Source: Halalkalicoccus sp. CGA53 (GTDB lineage: Archaea > Halobacteriota > Halobacteria > Halobacteriales > Halalkalicoccaceae). From it: DNA of 64,000 bases. Numbering within the stretch: position 1 is the first letter of the stretch; every line of letters begins with the position of its first letter. Positions 50,336-60,132 of the stretch are shown here, one piece after another. The stretch lies in contig NZ_CP144125.1 of the NCBI RefSeq assembly GCF_036429475.1, positions 1,798,001 to 1,862,000 on the forward strand, written 5' to 3'. The notes beneath the pieces are model-generated. The model was not told the DNA's origin. It saw only the letters and a list, made by a program, of their open reading frames with translations, and did no database searches. Made by a program: the position numbers and the translations under genes.

Positions 50336-52369
50336 ATGGACGGACTCTTCGCATTCTCACCGCTGATCGCACTGCTCCCGCTCGCGTCGTTTCTGATCGT
50401 CCTCGGCTTCGGGAACTACCTCCCGAGGAAGGGCGCGCTCGTCGGCATCCTCGCCACGGGCGGCTCGCTGCTGCTCTCGCTCGCGATGCTCGCCGCGGTC
50501 GCGAGCGGCGAGACGTACAACGAGACGCTCTACACCTGGGTCGCCGGCGCCGGGGAGGAGACGATCTCGCTCACCTTCGGGATCCTGATCGACCCGCTGT
50601 CGTCGCTCATGCTGGTGATCGTCTCGCTGATCGCCTTCCTCGTCCACGTCTTCTCGACGGGCTACATGAACGACGACCACCACCACGCCCAGATCGGCGG
50701 CCTCCCCCGATACTACGCCGAGCTTGGGCTGTTCACGTTCAGCATGCTCGCGTTCGTCTTCAGCGACAACCTGCTGATGGCCTTCGTCTTCTTCGAGCTC
50801 GTCGGCCTCTGTTCGTACCTCCTGATCGGCTTCTGGTTCAAGGAGGACGCCCCGCCGTCGGCCGCGAAGAAGGCGTTTCTCGTCACTCGTTTCGGTGACT
50901 ACTTCTTCCTCGTCGGCGTCGTCGGCGTGCTCGCCACCTTCGGCACCGCACAGTTCGCCGGACCCGAGAGCTTCCCACAGCTCGCCGCCGACGCGATCGA
51001 CGCCGGCGAGACCCTCTTCGGGACGAGCGCGGAGACCTGGATCACCGTCCTCGGCCTGCTCGTCCTCGGCGGCGTGATCGGCAAGTCCGCGCAGTTCCCG
51101 CTTCACACCTGGCTGCCCGACGCGATGGAGGGTCCCACCCCGGTTTCTGCCCTCATCCACGCGGCGACGATGGTCGCTGCGGGCGTCTACCTAGTCGCCC
51201 GGATGTTCGGCTTCTACGCCCTCTCGCCGACGGCGCTCTCGATCATCGCGTTTGTCGGCGCGTTCACCGCGCTGTTCGCCGCGACGATGGGCGTCGTCAA
51301 AGACGACGTGAAGCAGGTGCTCGCGTACTCGACCATCAGCCAGTACGGCTACATGATGCTCGGTCTGGGGGTCGCGGGCTACGTCGCCGCGGTCTTCCAC
51401 CTGATGACCCACGCCTTCTTCAAGGCGCTCCTGTTCCTCGGCGCCGGTGCGGTGATCATCGCGATGCACCACGAACAGGACATGTGGGAGATGGGTGGAC
51501 TGAAGGACAGACTCCCCGTCGTCTACGCGACGTTCCTCGCCGGCTCGCTCGCGCTCGCGGGGATCATTCCCTTCTCGGGCTTCTGGTCGAAAGACGAGAT
51601 CCTCTACGACGCGCTGATCCTCGGTCTCGACAACCCGATCATCCTCGTAGCGTACGCGATGGGACTGCTCGCGGTCTTTTTCACCGGCTTCTACACCTTC
51701 CGGATGGTGCTGCTCACCTTCCACGGCGAGCCGCGAAGCGACCACGCCGAGCACCCGGTCGAACTCGGCTGGAACATGAAGGGGCCGCTCGCGGTACTCG
51801 GCACGCTCGCGGTCGTCGCCGGCGTCGCCAACCTCGCACCCGTGACGAAGCTCACCGGGATCGACCTCGAGTTCCTCAGCTCCTGGCTCGCCTCCGGACC
51901 GGAGGAGACCGCCTACCCGACCTACACCGGTCTCGCCGAGCAGTACGCGGGCTACTCGACGGGGGTGATCGGCAGCGAGGCGGTCACCGTGGTGGTCGCC
52001 GGCGCGGTCGCACTCGGCCTCGCGCTCGGCGGGGCCGGCCTCGCCTGGAAGCTCTACAACGTCCCCACGCCGGTCGCCCACACCGATCGGCTGGGCGAGG
52101 TCAAGACCGTCTGGCAGAACAACTACTACCAGGACGAGTTCCAGGTCTGGCTCGCCGAGGGCGCCACGGCGCGGGTCGCCCGCGGCGCCGACACGTTCGA
52201 CCAGGGCGTCATCGACGGCGTCGTCAACGGCGTCGGCAGCGTGAGCCTGTTCAGCGGCGACCGGGTCCGCCGCGTCCAGAGCGGCACCGTCACGAACTAC
52301 GCCGCGCTGATCGCCGCCAGTCTGGTCGTCATCCTGCTCGCGTTCGTCCTCCTCGGGGGGTGGATCTAA
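50336..52369 (+). CDS. nuoL: complex I subunit L
   Basis: 677 residues, about 16 membrane helices. It is an antiporter-like proton-translocating subunit. Signatures: FELVGLCSYLLIGFWFKEDA, FPLHTWLPDAMEGPTPVSAL and HAATMVAAGVYLV, and the SKDE loop (SGFWSKDEILYDAL). I start at the ATG at 50336; an in-frame GTG at 50327 lies inside nuoK. The C-terminal part contains the long lateral helix (about 600-677). Confidence 0.95.
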   Translation: MDGLFAFSPLIALLPLASFLIVLGFGNYLPRKGALVGILATGGSLLLSLAMLAAVASGETYNETLYTWVAGAGEETISLTFGILIDPLSSLMLVIVSLIAFLVHVFSTGYMNDDHHHAQIGGLPRYYAELGLFTFSMLAFVFSDNLLMAFVFFELVGLCSYLLIGFWFKEDAPPSAAKKAFLVTRFGDYFFLVGVVGVLATFGTAQFAGPESFPQLAADAIDAGETLFGTSAETWITVLGLLVLGGVIGKSAQFPLHTWLPDAMEGPTPVSALIHAATMVAAGVYLVARMFGFYALSPTALSIIAFVGAFTALFAATMGVVKDDVKQVLAYSTISQYGYMMLGLGVAGYVAAVFHLMTHAFFKALLFLGAGAVIIAMHHEQDMWEMGGLKDRLPVVYATFLAGSLALAGIIPFSGFWSKDEILYDALILGLDNPIILVAYAMGLLAVFFTGFYTFRMVLLTFHGEPRSDHAEHPVELGWNMKGPLAVLGTLAVVAGVANLAPVTKLTGIDLEFLSSWLASGPEETAYPTYTGLAEQYAGYSTGVIGSEAVTVVVAGAVALGLALGGAGLAWKLYNVPTPVAHTDRLGEVKTVWQNNYYQDEFQVWLAEGATARVARGADTFDQGVIDGVVNGVGSVSLFSGDRVRRVQSGTVTNYAALIAASLVVILLAFVLLGGWI

Positions 52370-53902
52370 ATGTTGATCGAGTCACTCATCGCCGTCACGT
52401 TGCTCGCAGCGCTCGCCGTGTTCCTCACGCCGAACCGATTCGCCGAACGGGTCGCCTTCGCCGCGAGCCTGCTTCCGCTCGTCGGCAGCCTCTACCTCTG
52501 GAGCCAGTTCGACGCGGAGGGCAACGCGTTGCTCGCGGACTCCGCCGTCGCCTTCGAGAACCGGATCACCTGGATTTCAATCGAGCCGTACGAGATCGCC
52601 TGGCACGTCGGCCTCGACGGCGTGAGCATGCCGCTGATCGTGCTCTCGACGTTCCTCACGACGCTCGCGATCGTCTCGGCGTGGACGCCGATCGTCGAGC
52701 GTCAGTCGCAGTTCTACGGCCTGATGCTGTTCATGGAGGCCGCGCTGATCGGCGTCTTCGCCCAGCTCGACTTCCTCGTCTGGTTCGTCTTCTGGGAGGC
52801 CGTCCTGATCCCGATGTACCTGCTCATCGGCGTCTGGGGCGGCCCACGGCGGAAGTACGCCGCGATCAAGTTCCTGATCTACACGAACGTCGCCTCGCTG
52901 GTGATGTTTCTGGGGTACGTCGCGCTCGTCTTCGGCCTCGGTGACGCCGTCACCTCCTTCGGCCTCCCCGAGACCGCACAGGCAGTCCACGCCGGCGAAC
53001 TCGAGGGTCTCGGCGCGATCGGTCCGGAGACCTTACTCACCGTGGCGTTCCTCGCGACGTTCTTCGGGTTCGCGGTGAAGGTCCCCGTGGTGCCGTTTCA
53101 CACCTGGCTGCCCGACGCCCACGTCGAGGCCCCCACGCCGGTGTCGATCATGCTAGCCGGAGTGATGCTGAAGATGGGCACCTACGCCCTTCTCAGGTTC
53201 AACTTCACGATCCTCTACGATGTCGCCATCGCGCTCGCGGTGCCGATCGCGGCAATCGGCGTGATCAGCGTGATCTACGGCGCGATGCTCGCGCTCGCCC
53301 AGCAGGATCTGAAGAGGATCGTCGCCTACTCCTCGATCTCCTCGATGGGCTACGTCATCCTCGGGCTGGTCGCGTTCACCACGTTCGGGATCGGCGGCGC
53401 GACGTTCCAGATGGTCGCCCACGGCCTGATCTCCGGGCTGATGTTCATGGCCGTCGGCGTCATCTACAACGAGACCCACACCCGGATGGTGAGCGACATG
53501 TCCGGGCTCGCCGAGCGGATGCCCTACGCGGTCGGCATCCTCATCGCCGGGGCGTTCGGCTACATGGGCCTGCCGCTGATGGCCGGCTTTGCCGCTGAGT
53601 TCATGATCTTCTACGGCGCGTTCAGCTCGACGGTGCTCCCGAGCGCGCCGTGGTTCACCGCGATCGCGATGTTCGGCATCGTGATCGTCGCGGGCTACCT
53701 GCTCTTTGCGATGCAGCGGACGCTGTTCGGCGAGTTCAGACTCGAAACCGACTACGAGATCGGGAGGGCACCGCTGCACGACGTACTCCCGCTGTTCGTC
53801 CTGCTGCTCTCGATCATCGCGCTGGGTGTCGACCCCGACATCTTCTTCACCATGATACAGGACGCCGTCGACCCGATCGTCGAACTGGGAGGTGACGCGT
53901 GA
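52370..53902 (+). CDS. nuoM: complex I subunit M
   Basis: 510 residues, about 14 membrane helices. DGVSMPLIVLSTFLTTLAIV, FVFWEAVLIPMYLLIGVWGG and PFHTWLPDAHVEAPTPVSIM identify it as the second antiporter-like subunit. It abuts nuoL directly and overlaps the nuoN ATG by one base. Confidence 0.95.
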   Translation: MLIESLIAVTLLAALAVFLTPNRFAERVAFAASLLPLVGSLYLWSQFDAEGNALLADSAVAFENRITWISIEPYEIAWHVGLDGVSMPLIVLSTFLTTLAIVSAWTPIVERQSQFYGLMLFMEAALIGVFAQLDFLVWFVFWEAVLIPMYLLIGVWGGPRRKYAAIKFLIYTNVASLVMFLGYVALVFGLGDAVTSFGLPETAQAVHAGELEGLGAIGPETLLTVAFLATFFGFAVKVPVVPFHTWLPDAHVEAPTPVSIMLAGVMLKMGTYALLRFNFTILYDVAIALAVPIAAIGVISVIYGAMLALAQQDLKRIVAYSSISSMGYVILGLVAFTTFGIGGATFQMVAHGLISGLMFMAVGVIYNETHTRMVSDMSGLAERMPYAVGILIAGAFGYMGLPLMAGFAAEFMIFYGAFSSTVLPSAPWFTAIAMFGIVIVAGYLLFAMQRTLFGEFRLETDYEIGRAPLHDVLPLFVLLLSIIALGVDPDIFFTMIQDAVDPIVELGGDA

Positions 53903-55398
53903 TGAGCGTCACGGCCGCCTCGACGTGGATCGCGCTCGGACCCGCGCTGATCCTCGCCGCGACCGCGCTCGTCGTCTTCCTCGCCGACGCGTTCGATCCG
54001 CAGGGCGAGAACAACGCGCTGATCGCCGGAGTTTCGCTGGTCGGGACGCTCGCCGCCTTCGGCGTCGCCGCGGAGTACCTCTTCAGCGGCGTCGGCGTCG
54101 ACGAGCCGCTCTCACTCCTACAGGGCCAGCTCGTCGTCGACGGGATGAGCCTCTTCTTCACGCTCATCATCACGAGCGTCACCTCGCTCGTGATCGTCGC
54201 GAGCTACGACTACCTGAAGGGCCAGCCCCACAAGGGCGAGTTCTACTCGCTGGTCGTGCTCGCCGCGACCGGGATGGTGCTGATGGCACACTCGAACAGC
54301 CTGGCGACCGTCTTCGTCAGCCTCGAGCTCGCGAGCCTCTCCTCGTACGCGCTGGTCGCGTTCTTGAAGCGGAACAAGGGGAGCGTTGAGGCCGGCATGA
54401 AGTACTTCCTGATCGGCGCGCTCTCCTCCGCGATCTTCGTCTACGGTATCAGCCTCGTCTACGTCAGCACGGGCGCGCTCCAGCTCGGCCTCGTCGCCGA
54501 GCAGGTCGGAGAGGTCGAGAACGTCGGCATCCTCGGCGTCGGGATCCTGATGATCGTCGGCGGGGTCGCGTTCAAGACCGCCTCCGTCCCCTTCCACTTC
54601 TGGGCGCCGGAGGCGTACGAGGGCGCGCCCGCACCCATCAGCGCGTTCATCTCTTCCGCGTCGAAGGCCGCTGGCTTCGTCGTCGCCTTCCGGGTGTTCG
54701 TCGAGGGCTTCCCGGTCGACGTCGTGCTCGCACTCGGCGTCGACTGGGTGCTCGCCTTCCAGATCATCGCCGTCGTCACGATGCTGCTCGGGAATTTCGC
54801 GGCGGCCGTCCAGGAGAACGTCAAACGGATGCTCGCGTACTCCTCGGTCGGTCACGCCGGCTACGCGATGATCGGTCTCGCCGCCCTCACGAACCCCGGG
54901 CCGTACAACGACTTCGTGCTCGCGGCCGCGATGGCGCACCTGTTCGTCTACGGCTTCATGAACACCGGGGCGTTCCTCTTCGTCTCGCTCGCCGAGCACT
55001 GGGGGATCGGCCGTACGTTCGAGGACTTCAACGGTCTCGCGAAGCGCGCGCCGGTGCTCTCGGTCGCGGTGGCGATCTTCATGTTCAGCCTCGCGGGGCT
55101 GCCGATCGGCGGCGGCTTCTTCTCGAAGCTCTTCCTGTTCTACGGCGCGGTGCTGGCGGGCTACTGGTGGCTCGCCGCGGTCGGCGTGATCGCGAGCGCG
55201 GTCTCGCTTTACTACTACTCGCGGCTGGTCCGGGCGATCTGGATCGAAGAGCCCGCCGAGGACGACCTCACACTGCCGGACCAGCCGCTCGGGCTCTACG
55301 CGGCGATCGTCACCGCGGCGGTGTTCACGGTGTTGCTGATCCCGGGGATCTTCGTCGTCATCGAGACGGCACAGGCCGCCGCTGGCGCGCTCTTCTAG
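53902..55398 (+). CDS. nuoN: complex I subunit N
   Basis: 498 residues, about 14 membrane helices. SLELASLSSYALVAFLKRNK, FKTASVPFHFWAPEAYEGAP and APISAFISSASKAAGFV are typical of NuoN. It closes the second nuo segment. The ATG at 53902 overlaps the nuoM stop; the GTG at 53899 would add one residue. Confidence 0.95.
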   Translation: MSVTAASTWIALGPALILAATALVVFLADAFDPQGENNALIAGVSLVGTLAAFGVAAEYLFSGVGVDEPLSLLQGQLVVDGMSLFFTLIITSVTSLVIVASYDYLKGQPHKGEFYSLVVLAATGMVLMAHSNSLATVFVSLELASLSSYALVAFLKRNKGSVEAGMKYFLIGALSSAIFVYGISLVYVSTGALQLGLVAEQVGEVENVGILGVGILMIVGGVAFKTASVPFHFWAPEAYEGAPAPISAFISSASKAAGFVVAFRVFVEGFPVDVVLALGVDWVLAFQIIAVVTMLLGNFAAAVQENVKRMLAYSSVGHAGYAMIGLAALTNPGPYNDFVLAAAMAHLFVYGFMNTGAFLFVSLAEHWGIGRTFEDFNGLAKRAPVLSVAVAIFMFSLAGLPIGGGFFSKLFLFYGAVLAGYWWLAAVGVIASAVSLYYYSRLVRAIWIEEPAEDDLTLPDQPLGLYAAIVTAAVFTVLLIPGIFVVIETAQAAAGALF

Positions 55399-55443
55399 GG
55401 ACGGGGCGGTAGGTTTTACCGCCCTGGGCGGATACCCCGATCC

Positions 55444-56910
55444 ATGACGTGGCTGTTGCTCGGTGTCGACGACGTCGGCCGTGTGATCGGCACGCAGTCG
55501 GACGAGCACGTCCACATCGTGATCGAGGACCCCGACGAGGTCGATGCGTTCGGCTCGGCGAAGGACGTAAGCGTGACCACCGGCGACCCGACCGACCCCG
55601 CGGTGCTCGCGAGGGTCGAGGAACCGATCGGGATCGCGACGGGCACGAGAGACGGTGAGCGGACGCTCGCCACGATCGAGGCGGCACGCGAGACGTTCCC
55701 GGGCGTACCGGTCGTCGTCTACGCGACCGGGGTGCTCGACGAGGCGACGAGAGAACGCCTCTCGGAGCGTGCCGACCGGGTGATCGGCCACTGCGAGGCG
55801 GTCTGGGAGTACGTCTTCGATATCGTCGCCTGCGAGCCGGCGCTCAGGGCCCACGAGCTCCGCCGGACGCTGCTCGGGATCGAGGGGTCGCTCGGGGTCG
55901 TGATGCACGACAACCCCGACCCGGACGCGATCGCCTCGGGCATCGCGCTCGCCGCGCTCGCGCGCTCGTACGGGATCGAGGCCGAGGCGTGTTACTACGG
56001 GGAGATCACCCACCAGGAGAACCGCGCGTTGGTGAACTTACTCGACCTCGATCTCCGATCGCTGGGGCCGGATTCGACCGGTAGCGAGTTCGACGCCATC
56101 GCGCTCGTCGACCACTCGACGCCCGGGATCAACGACCAGCTCCCCGAGGAGACGCCCGTCGAGATCGTGATCGACCACCACCCCACGCACGGACCGGTCG
56201 ACGCCCGCCACTTCGACATCAGGAGCTGGATCGGCTCGGCGAGTTCTATCCTCGTCGAGTACTTCATCCAGCTGGGCGTCGAACCGGACGAGGTGCTCGC
56301 GACGGCGCTGCTGTTCGGCATCCAGACCGACACCGACGGCTTCACCCGCGGCGTCTCCGAACTCGACTTCGACGCCGCCGCGGTGCTCGTGAGCCTCGCC
56401 GACAGGGGCATCCTCGACCGGCTCGAGCAGCCGACGATGACCCGCGAGACCGTCGAGACGTTCGCGCGGGCGATCCGTGACCTCACGGTACGAGACGGCG
56501 TCGGCGTGAGCTGTGTGGGTTCGCTCAGAGATCGCGACTCGCTCGCGCAGTCGGCCGACCTGCTGTTGAACAGGGAGGACGTCTCGGTCACGCTCGTCTT
56601 CGGAATCGAGCGCGAGACGGTCTACCTCTCGGCTCGCGCGCGAGGGACCGAGGTCGACGTCGGCGAGGTGCTACGCGAGGCGTTCGACCAGATCGGGAGC
56701 GCGGGTGGCCACGCGCAGATGGCCGGCGGACAGCTCCCGGTCGGGATCCTCGGCGACGGCGCGGGCGAGGACGAGCGGCTGATCGAACTGGTACGGGAGG
56801 CGATCGCCGAACGCTTCTTCGAGACGGTCGAGGACCACCGCGGTCGAGTGAGCCGGCGCTGGCCGACGGCGGGAGAGCAGCGGGCGCCGCGCTCCGGCGA
56901 GAGGTTTTAG
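55444..56910 (+). CDS. DHH/DHHA1 phosphoesterase with Rossmann-like N-terminal domain
   Basis: 488 residues. Residues 1-120 look like a degenerate TrkA/RCK-type Rossmann domain (LLLGVDDVGRVIGTQSDEHV). The DHH domain starts near 155: MHDNPDPDAIASGIALAALA, IALVDHSTPGI, VIDHHPTHGPVD and GIQTDTDGF, all catalytic positions intact. DHHA1 has GGHAQMAGGQLP near 420. Relatives degrade cyclic dinucleotides, nanoRNA or pyrophosphate. The likely role here is nucleotide signalling or RNA scavenging, not proven. It lies 45 bases after nuoN and may be co-transcribed. Confidence 0.85.
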   Translation: MTWLLLGVDDVGRVIGTQSDEHVHIVIEDPDEVDAFGSAKDVSVTTGDPTDPAVLARVEEPIGIATGTRDGERTLATIEAARETFPGVPVVVYATGVLDEATRERLSERADRVIGHCEAVWEYVFDIVACEPALRAHELRRTLLGIEGSLGVVMHDNPDPDAIASGIALAALARSYGIEAEACYYGEITHQENRALVNLLDLDLRSLGPDSTGSEFDAIALVDHSTPGINDQLPEETPVEIVIDHHPTHGPVDARHFDIRSWIGSASSILVEYFIQLGVEPDEVLATALLFGIQTDTDGFTRGVSELDFDAAAVLVSLADRGILDRLEQPTMTRETVETFARAIRDLTVRDGVGVSCVGSLRDRDSLAQSADLLLNREDVSVTLVFGIERETVYLSARARGTEVDVGEVLREAFDQIGSAGGHAQMAGGQLPVGILGDGAGEDERLIELVREAIAERFFETVEDHRGRVSRRWPTAGEQRAPRSGERF

Positions 56911-56933
56911 GCGGCACGCGACCACCGACGAAT

Positions 56934-57731
56934 ATGAACGTAGGCGCGGGTGACGACAGGCTCCGGGTTCACGAGTACATGACCCGGGACGTCGAGACCG
57001 TCTCGCCGGACGCGACCGCGGGCGAGGTCGCGCGGCGGATCGCCGAGAGCGACGAACACAGCGGCTTTCCCGTCTGCGACGGCCGCCGCGTCGAGGGGTT
57101 CATCAGCGCGCGCGACCTGCTCCTGGCGTCCGACGACGAACCGCTGTTCAAGGTGATGACGACCGACCTCGTCGTCGCTCACCCGCAGATGAAGGTGACC
57201 GACGCCGCACGCGTGATCCTCCGTTCGGGGATCCAGAAGCTGCCCGTCGTGGACGACGCGGGCAACCTCGTGGGGATCATCTCGAACACCGACGTGATCA
57301 GGAGTCAGATCGAACGCGCGACCCCCGAGAAGGTCGGAAAGCTCGTCCAGACCCTAGAGAGCATCCACGGCGTCACGCTGGGCGAGGAACGACGGGAGGT
57401 CCGCATCGGCGAGCTGACGCCCACACAGGGGAAGGTCTACGCGGACGAACTGGAGGGCAGGAAGTACGAACTCGAACGGGGGCTCGCGGAGCCGCTCGTC
57501 GTCATCGACGTCCAGGGGCGGCTGCTGCTCGCCGACGGCCACCACCGGGTGCTCGCGGCCGACAGGATCGGGATCGAGGAGATGGACGCCTACGTGATCC
57601 TCGTCACCGACGACATCGAACTCGGGATGGAACGCACCGCACGGGAGGAGGGCCTCGACTCGCTGTCCGACATCAACGTCGTTGACTACGCGCGACACCC
57701 GCTGGTCGAGACGACGCGCAGGCTTCAGTAG
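56934..57731 (+). CDS. CBS-pair protein with ParB-like nuclease-fold domain
   Basis: 265 residues. Two CBS domains (about 12-68: VHEYMTRDVETVSPDATAGE; and 73-132: TTDLVVAHPQMKVTDAARVI, LVGIISNTDVI) are followed by a ParB-like domain (about 155-215). The latter contains ELTPTQGKVYADELEGRKYE and ADGHHRVLAADRIGIEEMDA, the GHHR box of ParB/sulfiredoxin folds. CBS pairs bind adenine nucleotides, so the ParB-fold part may be gated by energy state. It follows the DHH gene after 23 bases. Confidence 0.85.
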   Translation: MNVGAGDDRLRVHEYMTRDVETVSPDATAGEVARRIAESDEHSGFPVCDGRRVEGFISARDLLLASDDEPLFKVMTTDLVVAHPQMKVTDAARVILRSGIQKLPVVDDAGNLVGIISNTDVIRSQIERATPEKVGKLVQTLESIHGVTLGEERREVRIGELTPTQGKVYADELEGRKYELERGLAEPLVVIDVQGRLLLADGHHRVLAADRIGIEEMDAYVILVTDDIELGMERTAREEGLDSLSDINVVDYARHPLVETTRRLQ

Positions 57732-57795
57732 GCACGGTCCGTCGAACGCGAAAACCTCCTCTCGACACGTACGGGGACGGCTCTACGAGCGCGTC

Positions 57796-57915
57796 TCAGG
57801 CGAGCGCGCTCTTCGAGCGTCGGTCGGCTTTCTGCTGGCAGTTCAGGCAGGGCTCGATACGGAGGGGTTTGCCGCACTCCTGACAGCACCACTCGGGGTA
57901 GTGACGATCCACCAT
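57796..57915 (-). CDS. 39-residue zinc-finger microprotein
   Basis: MVDRHYPEWCCQECGKPLRI followed by EPCLNCQQKADRRSKSALA. The knuckles CQEC and CLNC are spaced as in the small CPxCG-related zinc-finger proteins that haloarchaea encode in large numbers. The basic tail might bind RNA. The frame is open upstream but the ATG at 57915 fits the conserved size. Such proteins are often missed because of their length. Confidence 0.7.
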   Translation of the reverse strand: MVDRHYPEWCCQECGKPLRIEPCLNCQQKADRRSKSALA

Positions 57916-58081
57916 GGCTATCCATGAGTAGGCATGGCATACAGCGGCATATGTCTTGCGGGATCCTTCACGGTTCTGGCAGGAGCGGCGGACGTACGGC
58001 GGCCGGCCGGCGTCCCCACGTCTCACGTACGACCGACGGTGCGGTCGAGTGCGTCGGGCGGGTCGTGTCCGAGCGCAATCG

Positions 58082-58087
58082 TTAATG
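58082..58087 (+). promoter_or_regulatory. TATA-like box of the mutase gene
   Basis: ttaatg at 23-28 bases before the ATG at 58110, consistent with leaderless transcription. The rest of the gap 57916-58081 shows no gene. Confidence 0.5.
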
Positions 58088-58109
58088 GACGTCCACGAGA
58101 GTTGTCGGT

Positions 58110-59813
58110 ATGTACGACGACGAGACCCTCTCGCGGATCCGAGACGAACGCGAGCGGTGGGAAGCGGAGACCCTCTCGCCCGTCCTCGACCGGCACGGCG
58201 AGCGTCAGGATCGGTTCGCGACCGTCTCGAACCTCGAGGTCGATCGGCTCTACACCCCCGAGGACGTCGCGGATCTCTCCTACGACGACCTCGGCCTCCC
58301 CGGCGAGGAGCCGTTCACCCGGGGACCGTACCCGACGATGTACCGCGGGCGGACCTGGACGATGCGGCAGTTCGCAGGCTTCGGGACCGCAGAGGAGACG
58401 AACGAACGCTTTCACTACCTGATCGAGCAGGGCCAGACCGGCCTCTCGGTCGCCTTCGACATGCCGACGCTGATGGGACTGGACTCGGACGCCTCAATGA
58501 GTCTGGGGGAGGTCGGAAAGGAGGGCGTCGCGGTCGACAGCCTCCGCGACATGGAGGTGCTCTTCGACGGCATCGACGTCGGCGAGGTCTCGACCTCGTT
58601 CACGATCAACCCGAGCGCGCCCGTGATCTACGCGATGTACGTCGCGCTCGCCGACCAGCAGGGCGTCCCGCGCGAGCAGGTCCGGGGGACGCTCCAGAAC
58701 GACATGTTCAAGGAGTTCATCGCACAGAAGGAGTGGGTGATTCCCCCGGAGGCGTCGCTCTCGCTCGTGACCGACGTCGTCGAGTTCTGTACCGATGAGA
58801 CGCCGAACTTCCACCCGATCTCGGTCTCCGGCTACCACATCCGCGAGGCGGGCTCGACGGCGGTCCAGGAGCTCGCGTTCACGCTCGCCGACGGCTTCAG
58901 CTACGTCGAGGACGCGATGGAACGCGGTCTCGACGTGGACGCGTTCGCGCCCCGGCTCTCGTTTTTCTTCAACTGCCACAACTCCTTCTTCGAGGAGGTC
59001 GCGAAGTTCCGCGCCGCCCGTCAGATCTACGCCCGAGTGATGGACGGGTGGTACGACGCCGAGCGCGCGGAGTCGAAACGGCTGAAGTTCCACACCCAGA
59101 CCGCCGGACAGAGCCTCACCGCCCAGCAGCCGCTCAACAACGTCGCGCGCGTGACGATCCAGGCGCTCGCGGGCGTGATGGGCGGCACCCAAAGCCTGCA
59201 CACCAACAGCTACGACGAGGCGCTCGCGCTGCCCTCGGAGGAGGCGGTCCGGGTCGCCCTGCGGACACAGCAGATCATCGCCGACGAGTCCGGTGTCGCG
59301 GACATCGTCGATCCGCTGGGAGGCAGTTTCGCGGTCGAGGCGCTCACGAACGAGGTCGAAGCGCGTGCCACGAGGTATATCGAAGAGATTCGCGAGATGG
59401 GCGAGGGGTCGGTGCGCGACGGCATCCTCCGGGGGATCGAGGATGGTTACTTCCACCGCGAGATCCAGGACGCCGCCTACGAGTACCAAGAGCGCGTCGA
59501 GCGCGAGGAGGAGGTCGTCGTCGGGGTCAACAAGTACACGCTCTCGGAGGACACCAGCCCGGAGATCCTCCACGTGGACGAGGCGGCGGCCGCCGACCAC
59601 CAGCACGCCCGGTTGGAATCGGTGAAAGCCGACCGCGACGACCGCGCGGTGGAGGCCGCACTCTCCTCGCTCGAGGAGGCGATCGACTCCGGAGAGAACA
59701 CGATGCCGGCGATCCTGGAGGCGGTGAAGGCGTACGCGACGATGGGCGAGATCATGGCCGTCTTCGAGGCAGAACACGGCAGCTACCAGGAGACGGTCGG
59801 GACGGTGAGCTAG
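58110..59813 (+). CDS. mcmA: methylmalonyl-CoA mutase, catalytic subunit
   Basis: 567 residues. It interconverts methylmalonyl-CoA and succinyl-CoA with adenosylcobalamin. Visible: FTRGPYPTMYRGRTWTMRQF, AGFGTAEETNERFHYLIEQG, QTGLSVAFDMPTLMGLDSD, then TQTAGQSLTAQQPLNNVARV and SLHTNSYDEALALPSEEA. The cobalamin-binding C-terminal domain of single-chain mutases is absent, as in split archaeal enzymes where a separate small subunit supplies it; that gene is not in this window. It may serve propionyl-CoA use. Confidence 0.93.
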   Translation: MYDDETLSRIRDERERWEAETLSPVLDRHGERQDRFATVSNLEVDRLYTPEDVADLSYDDLGLPGEEPFTRGPYPTMYRGRTWTMRQFAGFGTAEETNERFHYLIEQGQTGLSVAFDMPTLMGLDSDASMSLGEVGKEGVAVDSLRDMEVLFDGIDVGEVSTSFTINPSAPVIYAMYVALADQQGVPREQVRGTLQNDMFKEFIAQKEWVIPPEASLSLVTDVVEFCTDETPNFHPISVSGYHIREAGSTAVQELAFTLADGFSYVEDAMERGLDVDAFAPRLSFFFNCHNSFFEEVAKFRAARQIYARVMDGWYDAERAESKRLKFHTQTAGQSLTAQQPLNNVARVTIQALAGVMGGTQSLHTNSYDEALALPSEEAVRVALRTQQIIADESGVADIVDPLGGSFAVEALTNEVEARATRYIEEIREMGEGSVRDGILRGIEDGYFHREIQDAAYEYQERVEREEEVVVGVNKYTLSEDTSPEILHVDEAAAADHQHARLESVKADRDDRAVEAALSSLEEAIDSGENTMPAILEAVKAYATMGEIMAVFEAEHGSYQETVGTVS

Positions 59814-60073
59814 GCTCGCCGCGAGACGACCATCACCAGCCCGAGAAAGACCCCGAGAACGACCGCGATGGTGATCGCGCCGTAGACAGCGAGCCCGACC
59901 GGGGTCGGTGGGACGTCGACCACCCCGAACATGGCGACCGGCTGGAGGTCCTCTAGGAAGATCCCGATCAGAAAGCCCATCAGTCCCGCGAGGCCGACGA
60001 GCGCCGCGTAGATCGTCAGGATGACGCGGTTACCGGCGACCGTCGTGGCCTCGGGGACGGCGGTGTCGTTCAC
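59810..60073 (-). CDS. two- to three-helix membrane protein
   Basis: 87 residues: VILTIYAALVGLAGLMGFLI, GIFLEDLQPVAMFGVVDVP and LAVYGAITIAVVLGVFLGLV. Similar small proteins are often next to haem-copper oxidase genes in haloarchaea, but the function is not known. The stop overlaps the mutase stop by four bases. It is divergent from the 34-residue gene. Confidence 0.72.
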   Translation of the reverse strand: MNDTAVPEATTVAGNRVILTIYAALVGLAGLMGFLIGIFLEDLQPVAMFGVVDVPPTPVGLAVYGAITIAVVLGVFLGLVMVVSRRA

Positions 60074-60132
60074 GGCGAGGGTTGTGGCGTCCGAACGATG
60101 AGGCTTTCCCTCTCGGCTTCGAACTCGGGGGT

